Below, one piece after another: positions 1 to 5,852 of a stretch of DNA of 38,896 nucleotides (position 1 is the stretch's first letter; the number at the start of each line of letters is the position of its first letter). The position numbers and the translations under genes were made by a program. The notes under the pieces were generated by a model that saw only the letters and a program-made list of their open reading frames with translations, was not told the DNA's origin and ran no database searches. Origin of the DNA: a virus. The stretch is taken from IMG/VR virus record IMGVR_UViG_3300000116_000060, positions 1-38,896 of that record; one strand, given 5' to 3'.

Positions 1-218
1 TCATATTCACCATCACTTTGAGTAACAGTAAAGTTTCTTTGAGCTATAGTCCATTGGTTTAAACCTCTGTTAGCCCAATCTGCAAATAATAAATTCATAG
101 ATCTTTTTGCAGTTTTTAAATCATAACCAGTTCTTGCATCTAAACCACAACGCTCAAAAGCTTCTTCTATATATTCAGAAACATCTAGTTCAAAATCTTT
201 TGAGTTTGATACAGTCAT
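1..218 (-). CDS. Virion connector/tail protein, 3' end beyond the window
   Basis: The first 72 codons of a protein whose C-terminus lies beyond the left edge. It starts MTVSNSKDFELDVSEYI and continues with a helical segment containing FADWANRGLNQWTI. I recognise this N-terminus from marine podovirus genomes, where the gene sits just after the capsid genes and is annotated as a hypothetical or head-tail connector/tail protein. ATG is at 218; the leader between it and the upstream gene (stop at 238) holds AAGGAATTTTAAATT. It is the last gene of the head block within the window. Exact role in the virion is inferred from position only. Confidence 0.7.
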   Translation of the reverse strand, partial: MTVSNSKDFELDVSEYIEEAFERCGLDARTGYDLKTAKRSMNLLFADWANRGLNQWTIAQRNFTVTQSDGEY

Positions 219-237
219 AATTTAAAATTCCTTTTGA

Positions 238-525
238 CTATCTGCATTTCCATCTTTTTCTAGCTTGACGAAGCCGACTGTTAGGATCTTTAGCCGCCTT
301 CGGAAACTGCTTCATCTGTCCAGCAGACCTAGCGCAATAAGACTTTCGTCTATTTGCATCCTTGCTACCTTTTTTAACTTTCCCTGTAACAGCGGTCTTT
401 AATTTACTTCCAGGGTTTTTTCTTCTATACGATGCAACACCTGCTTTTGTCATTCCCGCCCCAGACTTTGTGGGGCGGAAATTTTTCTTATTGCGCTTTG
501 GCATTTTATCAGGACGTTTAGCCAT
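238..525 (-). CDS. Small very basic conserved phage protein (DUF6321-like)
   Basis: A 95-aa lysine/arginine-rich protein. From residue about 25 it carries the pattern GVASYRRKNPGSKLKTAVTG, then KGSKDANRRKSYCARSAG and a C-terminal RLRQARKRWKC. This matches a small family seen next to structural genes in marine phages and cyanophages (DUF6321 as I recall). Function is unknown. The charge suggests binding of nucleic acid or packing inside the head, which is inference. It overlaps the preceding gene by 8 bases, so the two are translationally coupled. The single in-family cysteines might bind metal, but there is no clear CxxC pair. Confidence 0.75.
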   Translation of the reverse strand: MAKRPDKMPKRNKKNFRPTKSGAGMTKAGVASYRRKNPGSKLKTAVTGKVKKGSKDANRRKSYCARSAGQMKQFPKAAKDPNSRLRQARKRWKCR

Positions 526-922
526 AATCTTTTCGCATTGACATAATAATTGTATAAGTGTCTCCGCTAGTATGACCTACAGTAGTAAACGAAACATCTC
601 CTGTTTTTCCAGAGCCTGAATTATTTGTCAAACCTCCAAAATTAGTATAATCTTGATTACCACTTTGGTTTTCACCAAGCTCAATAGCCATTACATCGGT
701 AGTTGCATCAAATAAAATACGAACTTTCATTCCAATACACTGCCACCAAATTTTATCGATTGTAACACCAGTACATGCTTGACCGTTAGAATCAGAGGCT
801 AAACCACTAACATCTACCTTAACAACAGCACTTTCACCTGTTCCGTCAGAAATATTAGTAAATTTCTGAACAAGCATTTTTGCACCATCTTGAAGCGTTT
901 GAGTCGCTACAGCATCAGCCAT
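518..922 (-). CDS. Conserved beta-rich structural protein (134 aa)
   Basis: A 134-aa protein with alternating hydrophobic/polar segments, for example the stretch around IDKIWWQCIGMKVRILFDAT and the C-terminal DTYTIIMSMRK. It resembles a small beta-rich protein common in marine phage head regions with the pattern FDATTDVMAIEL and SGDTYTIIM. No formal family name is known to me. It lies in the structural run downstream of the capsid gene and overlaps the next gene by 8 bases. The start is at 922, with an AAGGAG ribosome site 6 bases ahead of the ATG. A head decoration or connector role is inferred from position. Confidence 0.65.
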   Translation of the reverse strand: MADAVATQTLQDGAKMLVQKFTNISDGTGESAVVKVDVSGLASDSNGQACTGVTIDKIWWQCIGMKVRILFDATTDVMAIELGENQSGNQDYTNFGGLTNNSGSGKTGDVSFTTVGHTSGDTYTIIMSMRKDYG

Positions 923-944
923 ATTAATTACTCCTTATTTTAGG

Positions 945-1562
945 TTAAGAAGCAATATCATAACCAGTGATTGTAATAATTAATCTACCCGCTGTATAAG
1001 TGGCATCTGTTGTTGCACCCGCAGTTAAATACAGATACTGATCTGCCGCGATATCGCCACCAGCGACTAAACTACCTGCCGCTAAGTCACCTGAGTTGAT
1101 AATTAAAGTCTCAGTTAAATCAGAAATAGGCGTATCTTCGACACCTGTAGCTTCTGTAGCAGAATGTAGATTAATGTCTGGATCTCCACCCGCAGGTGTT
1201 TCAAGACACATCATAGTGACACCAAAAACTGTACCTGAGTTAGCAGTAGTTACCTGACCAAGGTAGGCAACTCCATCACCGTCTTTACCAATAATATCTC
1301 CCGCCGCTGTTGAACGCAGTCCAGTTAGGTCGATCATTATTGTTGTTTTAACAATATTCACATTTGTAGTGGTATCACTCTTAAAACGCTCAACTTGTGT
1401 TACATAAACAGCCGCAGTGCCTTCTATTCCTGCACTTCCAGCGGCTTCAACAGCCATTTTATTACCACTGGTAATTGTAACAGTACCTGTTGTTGCATTT
1501 TTTGTTATGGTTTCAAAACCATTTTCTGAACGGACTGGGCCGTTAAATGTTGTATTAGCCAT
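945..1562 (-). CDS. Capsid-associated structural protein (205 aa)
   Basis: A 205-aa protein beginning MANTTFNGPVRSENGFETIT, a start I associate with marine podovirus structural proteins encoded just after the major capsid gene. The body is rich in T, G, A, V and I, with no predicted helix-rich core, which suits a beta-sandwich decoration or fibre protein. AAGGAG lies 7 bases before the ATG at 1562. The gene is separated from the upstream 54-aa gene by a 103-base leader with two hairpins, so it may be translated or transcribed independently of the capsid gene. Role is inferred. Confidence 0.65.
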   Translation of the reverse strand: MANTTFNGPVRSENGFETITKNATTGTVTITSGNKMAVEAAGSAGIEGTAAVYVTQVERFKSDTTTNVNIVKTTIMIDLTGLRSTAAGDIIGKDGDGVAYLGQVTTANSGTVFGVTMMCLETPAGGDPDINLHSATEATGVEDTPISDLTETLIINSGDLAAGSLVAGGDIAADQYLYLTAGATTDATYTAGRLIITITGYDIAS

Positions 1563-1585
1563 TTTAATCTCCTTGTCGTGGCAAA

Positions 1586-1662
1586 TGTCAGTCGCGGGAT
1601 GCGACTGTCAAGGTAGTTACAGGTTACACTACCTCTTTGTAAAAAGAAAGAGTGCAACCTTT
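1586..1662 (-). promoter_or_regulatory. Leader with two hairpins before the 205-aa structural gene
   Basis: Read on the minus strand, the gap between the 54-aa and 205-aa genes can form two stems. The first pairs AGGTTGCACT with AGTGTAACCT (one G-U), closing an inner CTCTTT/AAAGAG stem. The second is a perfect 7-bp hairpin, CAGTCGC/GCGACTG, with loop ATCCC at 1589-1607, which ends about 25 bases before the ATG. No U-run follows either, so these are not classical terminators. They could stabilise a processed mRNA end or tune translation. A TTGACA lies just before the second hairpin but has no good -10 partner. Confidence 0.4.
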
Positions 1663-1665
1663 AAT

Positions 1666-1830
1666 TTATTTTTTAGCCTCTTCAGAAAGAATTAAACCTA
1701 ATATAGCACAACCCAAGCCGACAAAAACCAACTCGCCAATTCCTGATATAGTTCCTACAGCAATTACACCAACGCCAATTGCTGCGTAACTTGATGGTTC
1801 AGATAGTCTTCCAGTAATCCATTTTATCAT
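1666..1830 (-). CDS. Small two-helix membrane protein, holin-like (54 aa)
   Basis: A 54-aa ORF starting MIKWITGRLSEPSSYAAIGV. It has two hydrophobic segments, about residues 17-30 and 33-48, separated by Gly-Glu, and a short charged tail SEEAKK. The start motif (hydrophobic Met-x-Lys-Trp, then GRL-x-EPS-x-YA) resembles small holin-like proteins I recall from marine phages. It lies immediately downstream of a strong terminator after the capsid gene and upstream of the 205-aa structural gene, with AAAAGGAATAG as ribosome site. It may be a second lysis protein or only a small membrane protein; the lysozyme is encoded 35 kb away at 36.7 kb. Confidence 0.55.
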   Translation of the reverse strand: MIKWITGRLSEPSSYAAIGVGVIAVGTISGIGELVFVGLGCAILGLILSEEAKK

Positions 1831-1855
1831 TTTACTATTCCTTTTTAAATTAATT

Positions 1856-1880
1856 AAAAAAAGGCGACCGAAGCCGCCTT
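1856..1880 (-). terminator. Rho-independent terminator after the capsid gene
   Basis: On the minus strand GGCGGC-TTCG-GTCGCC forms a 6-bp stem (one G-T pair) with a stable UUCG loop and is followed by seven T. It sits 27 bases after the major capsid protein stop. This is the usual place for a terminator that raises the capsid message relative to downstream genes. Confidence 0.85.
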
Positions 1881-1906
1881 TTCTATTACTTTAACAAGAG
1901 CATCTA

Positions 1907-2815
1907 TTAAGCTCCAGGTGATCCATATACGCAACGTGGGTCACTAAATCCGAAAGAATAACGCTCACGGGCTTTAAACCGCATGTTACCTGTATCGAAA
2001 TCAGCTTCCATGTTAGTACGCATTGGAGAACGCTCGAAGTGCTTAAAGCCATTAGGAGCATCTGTTTTTAGGAAGAACGCATCAGGATCTGTCAAGAAGT
2101 GATTGACTGTGTATCCTTCAGAAACCATTCCCATGTTTTTAACTGCGTTGATGTCGTTATCCGCAGTTGATGGGCGTAGTGTGGTTTCTAGCAAACGATC
2201 CGCAATAAACTGTAGCTGTGGTGGAATTACTAATTTCATACCACGAAGAGCAACAACCATGTTCCTCTCATCTACAAATGCTGCAACATCAATTAAAGCA
2301 TTTTCTAACGAAGTTTCGTTAAGATCTGCCGCAGTTGTTGGTTCGTTTGCAAACGTACCGCCACCATTCAAGGGATGCACGAGAGAGCAAAGCTCAACTC
2401 CATCACCACCAGTAAATGAGGCATTAAAAGCATTGTTTAGAACAGCCGCTGCTTTAACCTGCTTAGTGTGCGCCATAGATCGGGCTAATGCCTTAGTATA
2501 ACGTGCGCCAAGTCGGTCATAGAGGTTGTCCTCAATTGCTTCCTCAGTTAGTGCGAAAGCTAGAGCAACGGTTTCGTGTGAATAACGAGCAGTGTATGCT
2601 TCGTTAGCTGAGTCGAAACCAACTCCTGCACCTTCAGTTTTGGTCGGTGCGCTTCCAAAACCAGCCAACATAACTTCTTCTTCAAAAGCTCTGTCTGATG
2701 ATTCTGTATCAAAGATTTCTGCATGTTCGTTATCATAACGATCATACTCCATCCCGAACAAGGCGTTTAGACCAGGTTCTAGTTCTGCAACTAGTTGTGA
2801 ACGTGAAATTGCCAT
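1907..2815 (-). CDS. Major capsid protein
   Basis: A 302-aa protein beginning MAISRSQLVAELEPGLNALF, followed by EYDRYDNEHAEIF and the pattern YSHETVALAFALTEEAIEDN. These are hallmarks of a phage major head subunit family related to Mu gpT-like capsids and common in marine phages. An HK97-type fold is assumed from the family. It forms the icosahedral shell. The gene order scaffold, 157-aa protein, decoration-like protein, capsid, terminator is typical. AAGGAG lies 8 bases before the ATG at 2815. No large N-terminal delta domain is seen, in keeping with a separate scaffold gene. High confidence in role, moderate in subfamily. Confidence 0.85.
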   Translation of the reverse strand: MAISRSQLVAELEPGLNALFGMEYDRYDNEHAEIFDTESSDRAFEEEVMLAGFGSAPTKTEGAGVGFDSANEAYTARYSHETVALAFALTEEAIEDNLYDRLGARYTKALARSMAHTKQVKAAAVLNNAFNASFTGGDGVELCSLVHPLNGGGTFANEPTTAADLNETSLENALIDVAAFVDERNMVVALRGMKLVIPPQLQFIADRLLETTLRPSTADNDINAVKNMGMVSEGYTVNHFLTDPDAFFLKTDAPNGFKHFERSPMRTNMEADFDTGNMRFKARERYSFGFSDPRCVYGSPGA

Positions 2816-2830
2816 AACTTAGTCTCCTTC

Positions 2831-3415
2831 CTATGCTAATCCAGCGCCTTTAAGCCCGAATATATGATTTTCAATTACAACTTTGATATTGGCGTTAGCA
2901 GTAGCTACATCACTATTGTCAGGGTCTTGAGAAATATCAATTGCCTTTAACGGTAAACTAGTTGCTGTTCCACCAGTAGATACCTCTAATTCAGAACCTG
3001 AAACACCACTTTGTGTGCTTCCTGCTGTAGTATAGATAATATCAAAGTTACCGAATAGATCTGTGATTGGGAATACTGCATCCGATTGAATTTCATAAAC
3101 AACCATAGGGTCATCAATGATAAACGCAATAATATCATCAGCGTTCGTACTTGCTGGATAATAGTTACTAAATGTTACTTTACCAGTAGTAGGATCTGTG
3201 TACTCACAACCGTTAAATACACCAACTATTGGTACAGTTCCACCGTCAGCATGTATTGCTACAGTACCTCCAGTAACTTGAGCTACCATATCGCCTTGGA
3301 AAATTGCTGTTCCATAGTTAGCGGCGATTCGATAACGATTTTGGCCTCCTGTGAATGGGGTTCCCCCGATTCTTCCAATAGGACGTAGACCAAAAGGGGC
3401 ATCTTGATTTGCCAT
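2831..3415 (-). CDS. Putative head decoration/capsid-associated protein
   Basis: A 194-aa protein beginning MANQDAPFGLRPIGRIGGTP, followed by TGGQNRYRIAANYGTAIFQG. This N-terminus recurs in marine phage genomes directly upstream of the major capsid gene. The sequence is beta-rich and Gly/Thr-rich with the conserved core GDMVAQVTGGTV, consistent with a decoration or capsid-stabilising protein. A good ribosome site, AAAGGAGAG, precedes the ATG at 3415. It is separated from the capsid gene by only 15 bases and so is probably co-translated with it in high amount. A minor coat protein is an alternative. Confidence 0.65.
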   Translation of the reverse strand: MANQDAPFGLRPIGRIGGTPFTGGQNRYRIAANYGTAIFQGDMVAQVTGGTVAIHADGGTVPIVGVFNGCEYTDPTTGKVTFSNYYPASTNADDIIAFIIDDPMVVYEIQSDAVFPITDLFGNFDIIYTTAGSTQSGVSGSELEVSTGGTATSLPLKAIDISQDPDNSDVATANANIKVVIENHIFGLKGAGLA

Positions 3416-3417
3416 TT

Positions 3418-3891
3418 TTACTCTCCTTTAGAGTTTTCTGAGCCTCGTTTAGATCCGAAGCTTACAGATGATTGACGTTGAGGAGCCATTTTGGGCATGT
3501 TCGGATTGTTTTCACGCATCCAATCATTGTCCACGGCATCCATTTGATTCTTTGAAGCATTAAGATAATGCTCATTCCGCTGTTCGACCATTTCAATAGG
3601 GATACGAGCTAAAACTAATCCGCCTACGCCTATAACGCCTGCGTTCCTTCCCTCATCTACTGTTGGTCCAAAATAATCGGGATGCTCTTCAGCGCGAACG
3701 AGTTCCCAGCCTTCCTGCCGTTTCTTATGCACGTTTGTTTTGTCATCGTACTCTAATACAGACTCACGAATCCACCTATGTTTATAGCCTATTGGAGGCT
3801 CTGGAGCGTTTAAAGCAGAACCAGGTCGCCACTGTTGAGGTCTTTCTTGTACCTCCCGCGTTGTTGTATCGCGTGAAACTCTATCTGCCAT
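3418..3891 (-). CDS. Conserved marine-phage head-region protein (157 aa)
   Basis: I place the start at the ATG at 3891 (MADRVSRDTTTREVQERPQQ), which has GGAGAG 7 bases upstream. An earlier in-frame ATG at 3966 lies inside the scaffold gene and lacks a ribosome site. The 157-aa product is polar with HRWIRESVLEYDDKTNVHKK, a central hydrophobic GVGGLVLARIP, then EMVEQRNEHY and DWMRENNPNMP. This pattern is shared by proteins found between scaffold and capsid genes in related phages. Function is not known; a small virion or assembly factor is likely from position. It is tightly packed between its neighbours (gaps of 1 and 2 bases). Confidence 0.65.
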   Translation of the reverse strand: MADRVSRDTTTREVQERPQQWRPGSALNAPEPPIGYKHRWIRESVLEYDDKTNVHKKRQEGWELVRAEEHPDYFGPTVDEGRNAGVIGVGGLVLARIPIEMVEQRNEHYLNASKNQMDAVDNDWMRENNPNMPKMAPQRQSSVSFGSKRGSENSKGE

Positions 3892-3892
3892 T

Positions 3893-4849
3893 TTAATCTC
3901 TCCTACTTTCCAGTCTAACAACTTCAGCCGCATATTTATCCAGGGGTATTCGCATTTTATTAGCAAATGCCACCTGACCCTTAGTAAGTTCTACTGATTG
4001 TTTCCGTCCTTTTTTAATAGACCGTCCGTTTCCAGACGTAGGAGTGACAACTTGGACGTTTTTCTTGTCACTCTTAAATTTAGTTGGCATTTCAGATCTC
4101 ATTCTTTTATCAATTTCTGAATAATAATCAGTTGATATAGGATCAAATCCCTCATTAACCATATCTTTGTGAAGTTGTTCGGCGACAGCAGTCATAACTG
4201 TGTCTCCTCCATCCCCAAACCATTCGTTTTTGGATCTCCAATCATTCAAAAGTTTAGCATTTTCAGCGGCTCTTGCATCATTTACTCTAGGTTGAGGGTT
4301 TTGCGCTCTAGCCTGTTCTTGTTGCCTGTAATACTCTTGTTCTTTTGATTCACGAGCAGATCTAGCTTTTTGAACTCTAAGTCTTTCTTTTTCTATAGCA
4401 ATTTGAGAAATGGCTGATTGAGCTTCCGCAACTTTCCCATTGTCTCCTGCATCTAAAGCTTCAGTTAAAGCTCTTTTTACATCATTTTCTTGAGAACTAA
4501 CACGCCCTTCGTATTCAGATAAATATCCCTTATCTAATCGAGCTAACTTGTTTCTGAGATTCTCATTCTCTTCTTCTTTTTGTTTTGCATAATTTATAGC
4601 TGCTTCAGCTTCTTCAGAAGCTAATTTTTGTTTAGCAGTAAGCTTGTTAATTCTTTTCTTAACGCCTTCACTATAACTAGCTAACTCATCTTCTTTTGGC
4701 TCTGCCTTAACCTCTTCACGAACATTTGTTCGGGTTTCTTCAGAATCATTGGATTCTTCAGACTGAAGATCTATTTCTACAGACGTTGTTTCATTAGAAA
4801 CATCATCATCTTCAACAATTTCTTCTTTAATATTTTCAGCCATAGACAT
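3893..4849 (-). CDS. Capsid scaffolding protein
   Basis: A 318-aa, highly charged, mostly helical protein. It has an acidic N-terminal region (about residues 1-60, rich in E/D/S/T), a long coiled-coil-like middle (about 70-195: KRINKLTAKQKLASEEAE, then EKERLRVQKARSARESKEQE) and a basic C-terminus (KSDKKN, KKGRKQ). This organisation and its place between portal and capsid genes identify it as the internal scaffold around which the procapsid assembles, with the basic tail likely contacting coat protein. Two starts two codons apart are possible; the first has AGGAG 11 bases upstream. No protease domain is seen in it or nearby. Confidence 0.75.
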   Translation of the reverse strand: MSMAENIKEEIVEDDDVSNETTSVEIDLQSEESNDSEETRTNVREEVKAEPKEDELASYSEGVKKRINKLTAKQKLASEEAEAAINYAKQKEEENENLRNKLARLDKGYLSEYEGRVSSQENDVKRALTEALDAGDNGKVAEAQSAISQIAIEKERLRVQKARSARESKEQEYYRQQEQARAQNPQPRVNDARAAENAKLLNDWRSKNEWFGDGGDTVMTAVAEQLHKDMVNEGFDPISTDYYSEIDKRMRSEMPTKFKSDKKNVQVVTPTSGNGRSIKKGRKQSVELTKGQVAFANKMRIPLDKYAAEVVRLESRRD

Positions 4850-4869
4850 TTTTCCTGTTCTCCTTTGCT

Positions 4870-5367
4870 TTATACATATGAAATATCTTCGGGGTCAAGG
4901 ATAGTCGCAATAATATTGTCGTCATTTATAAGACGAACCTCTAAACCTTCCACTTTAAACCTATTTCCAGCATATCTTCCTATTAATACCCATTTCTTTT
5001 CAGATGCCCAAGCACCACTTGGGAATTTCTGGGTGTCTGTGTAAGCGTCAGGCCCAAGTTTAACAACGTAAGCCGCCACAGTTGCGAAGGATTCACGCTC
5101 TCTAACAGAGTCTGGAACTATTACTCCACCTTTAGTTTTGGAGCTAGGATAATATGGGATAATAAGAACTCTATAACCAGTTGGCTGGGGTAGGCGTTCT
5201 ATTACAGAACTTTCTAGATTAGAAGGATCATCTTCATTTTTACTCTTCTCTGGCTCTCTAGAAGCTCCTCCACCAAAGGCAGTTTTTAGTGCTTTTGGCA
5301 TTTCAGGTTCTTTTTTATTTGCTAAGGATCTTGCGACATGTTCAGGAACATATAATTTTTTAGTCAT
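4870..5367 (-). CDS. GroES-like co-chaperonin
   Basis: A 165-aa protein with a polar 58-residue N-terminal extension and then a Cpn10/GroES-like domain (about residues 61-160). PTGYRVLIIPYYP matches the first strand. KTKGGVIVPDSVRERE at about 78-92 corresponds to the mobile loop, with the hydrophobic VIV that in GroES docks into GroEL. FATVAAYVVKLGPDAY and KVEGLEVRLINDDNIIATI match the remaining barrel strands. Family knowledge: phage co-chaperonins such as T4 gp31 pair with host GroEL to fold capsid protein. Its location two genes upstream of the capsid gene fits that role. The N-terminal extension is unusual. The gene overlaps the 65-aa gene by 8 bases. Confidence 0.85.
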   Translation of the reverse strand: MTKKLYVPEHVARSLANKKEPEMPKALKTAFGGGASREPEKSKNEDDPSNLESSVIERLPQPTGYRVLIIPYYPSSKTKGGVIVPDSVRERESFATVAAYVVKLGPDAYTDTQKFPSGAWASEKKWVLIGRYAGNRFKVEGLEVRLINDDNIIATILDPEDISYV

Positions 5368-5557
5368 CTTCTAACATTACACCTTTCATCGCGGTTTTAA
5401 TTTCATCTTCAATAAAGGTCATTCCGCGTAGTTGACCTGCAAGATACCGATACTCATCAAATGAGTTAATCGAACCATCAGCAAGCGTGTCTTTAACTCT
5501 AGAGATACGCTCACGAATGTTTTTTAATAAGTAGTCTGCTAAATTTATTGCGTCCAT
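5360..5557 (-). CDS. Small conserved helical phage protein (65 aa)
   Basis: A 65-aa acidic, mostly helical protein: an N-terminal helix with LADYLLKNIRERISRVKDTL, then a loop DGSINSFDEYRYLAGQLRGM and a terminal helix. Similar small proteins occur beside structural genes of marine phages and often carry the YRYLAGQLRG-type motif. I do not know a function. It overlaps the start of the co-chaperonin gene by 8 bases, implying coupled translation. The upstream ribosome site is weak (AGGAAAGG lies further up). Confidence 0.6.
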   Translation of the reverse strand: MDAINLADYLLKNIRERISRVKDTLADGSINSFDEYRYLAGQLRGMTFIEDEIKTAMKGVMLEDD

Positions 5558-5606
5558 AATTTAGGACAATATACCATGATAAAGGAAAGGCAAGTACAAT
5601 TACCAT

Positions 5607-5840
5607 CTATTTCTTTTTAGTTGTTTTTTTAACTTTTAATTTAGCTTTAGCTTTAGGCTTTGCTTTAACTTCTGATTTTGGTTTCTCAACCCAAGCCTCA
5701 TTTTCTGGCGTTTTAGGATCGTCTTTTACAAAATGACCTTCTTCAGTCCTTGCTCTAACTTTTACTGTTTCAACAACTTCGACAATATTTTTTTTAGCTG
5801 CTCTTATTTGTTGAATAATTTTATCTCTTACAGAACCCAT
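5607..5840 (-). CDS. Small protein with lysine-rich histone-like tail (77 aa)
   Basis: A 77-aa protein. The N-terminal half has the conserved-looking segment VKVRARTEEGHFVKDDPKTP followed by ENEAW. The last 20 residues are almost entirely K, A, P and V (KAKPKAKAKLKVKKTTKKK), like a histone H1 tail. Such tails bind nucleic acid non-specifically; a role in DNA condensation in the head is a guess. The ribosome site AAAGGAGATT precedes the ATG at 5840, and the portal gene ends 12 bases upstream. The repeats of Lys-Ala make slippage-prone DNA (AAAGCTAAAGC type). Confidence 0.6.
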   Translation of the reverse strand: MGSVRDKIIQQIRAAKKNIVEVVETVKVRARTEEGHFVKDDPKTPENEAWVEKPKSEVKAKPKAKAKLKVKKTTKKK

Positions 5841-5852
5841 TATAATCTCCTT

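Noticed and set aside
2103-2501. 132-aa plus-strand frame opposite the capsid gene
   Set aside because: It lies wholly within a confidently identified capsid gene, with no ribosome site or family match.
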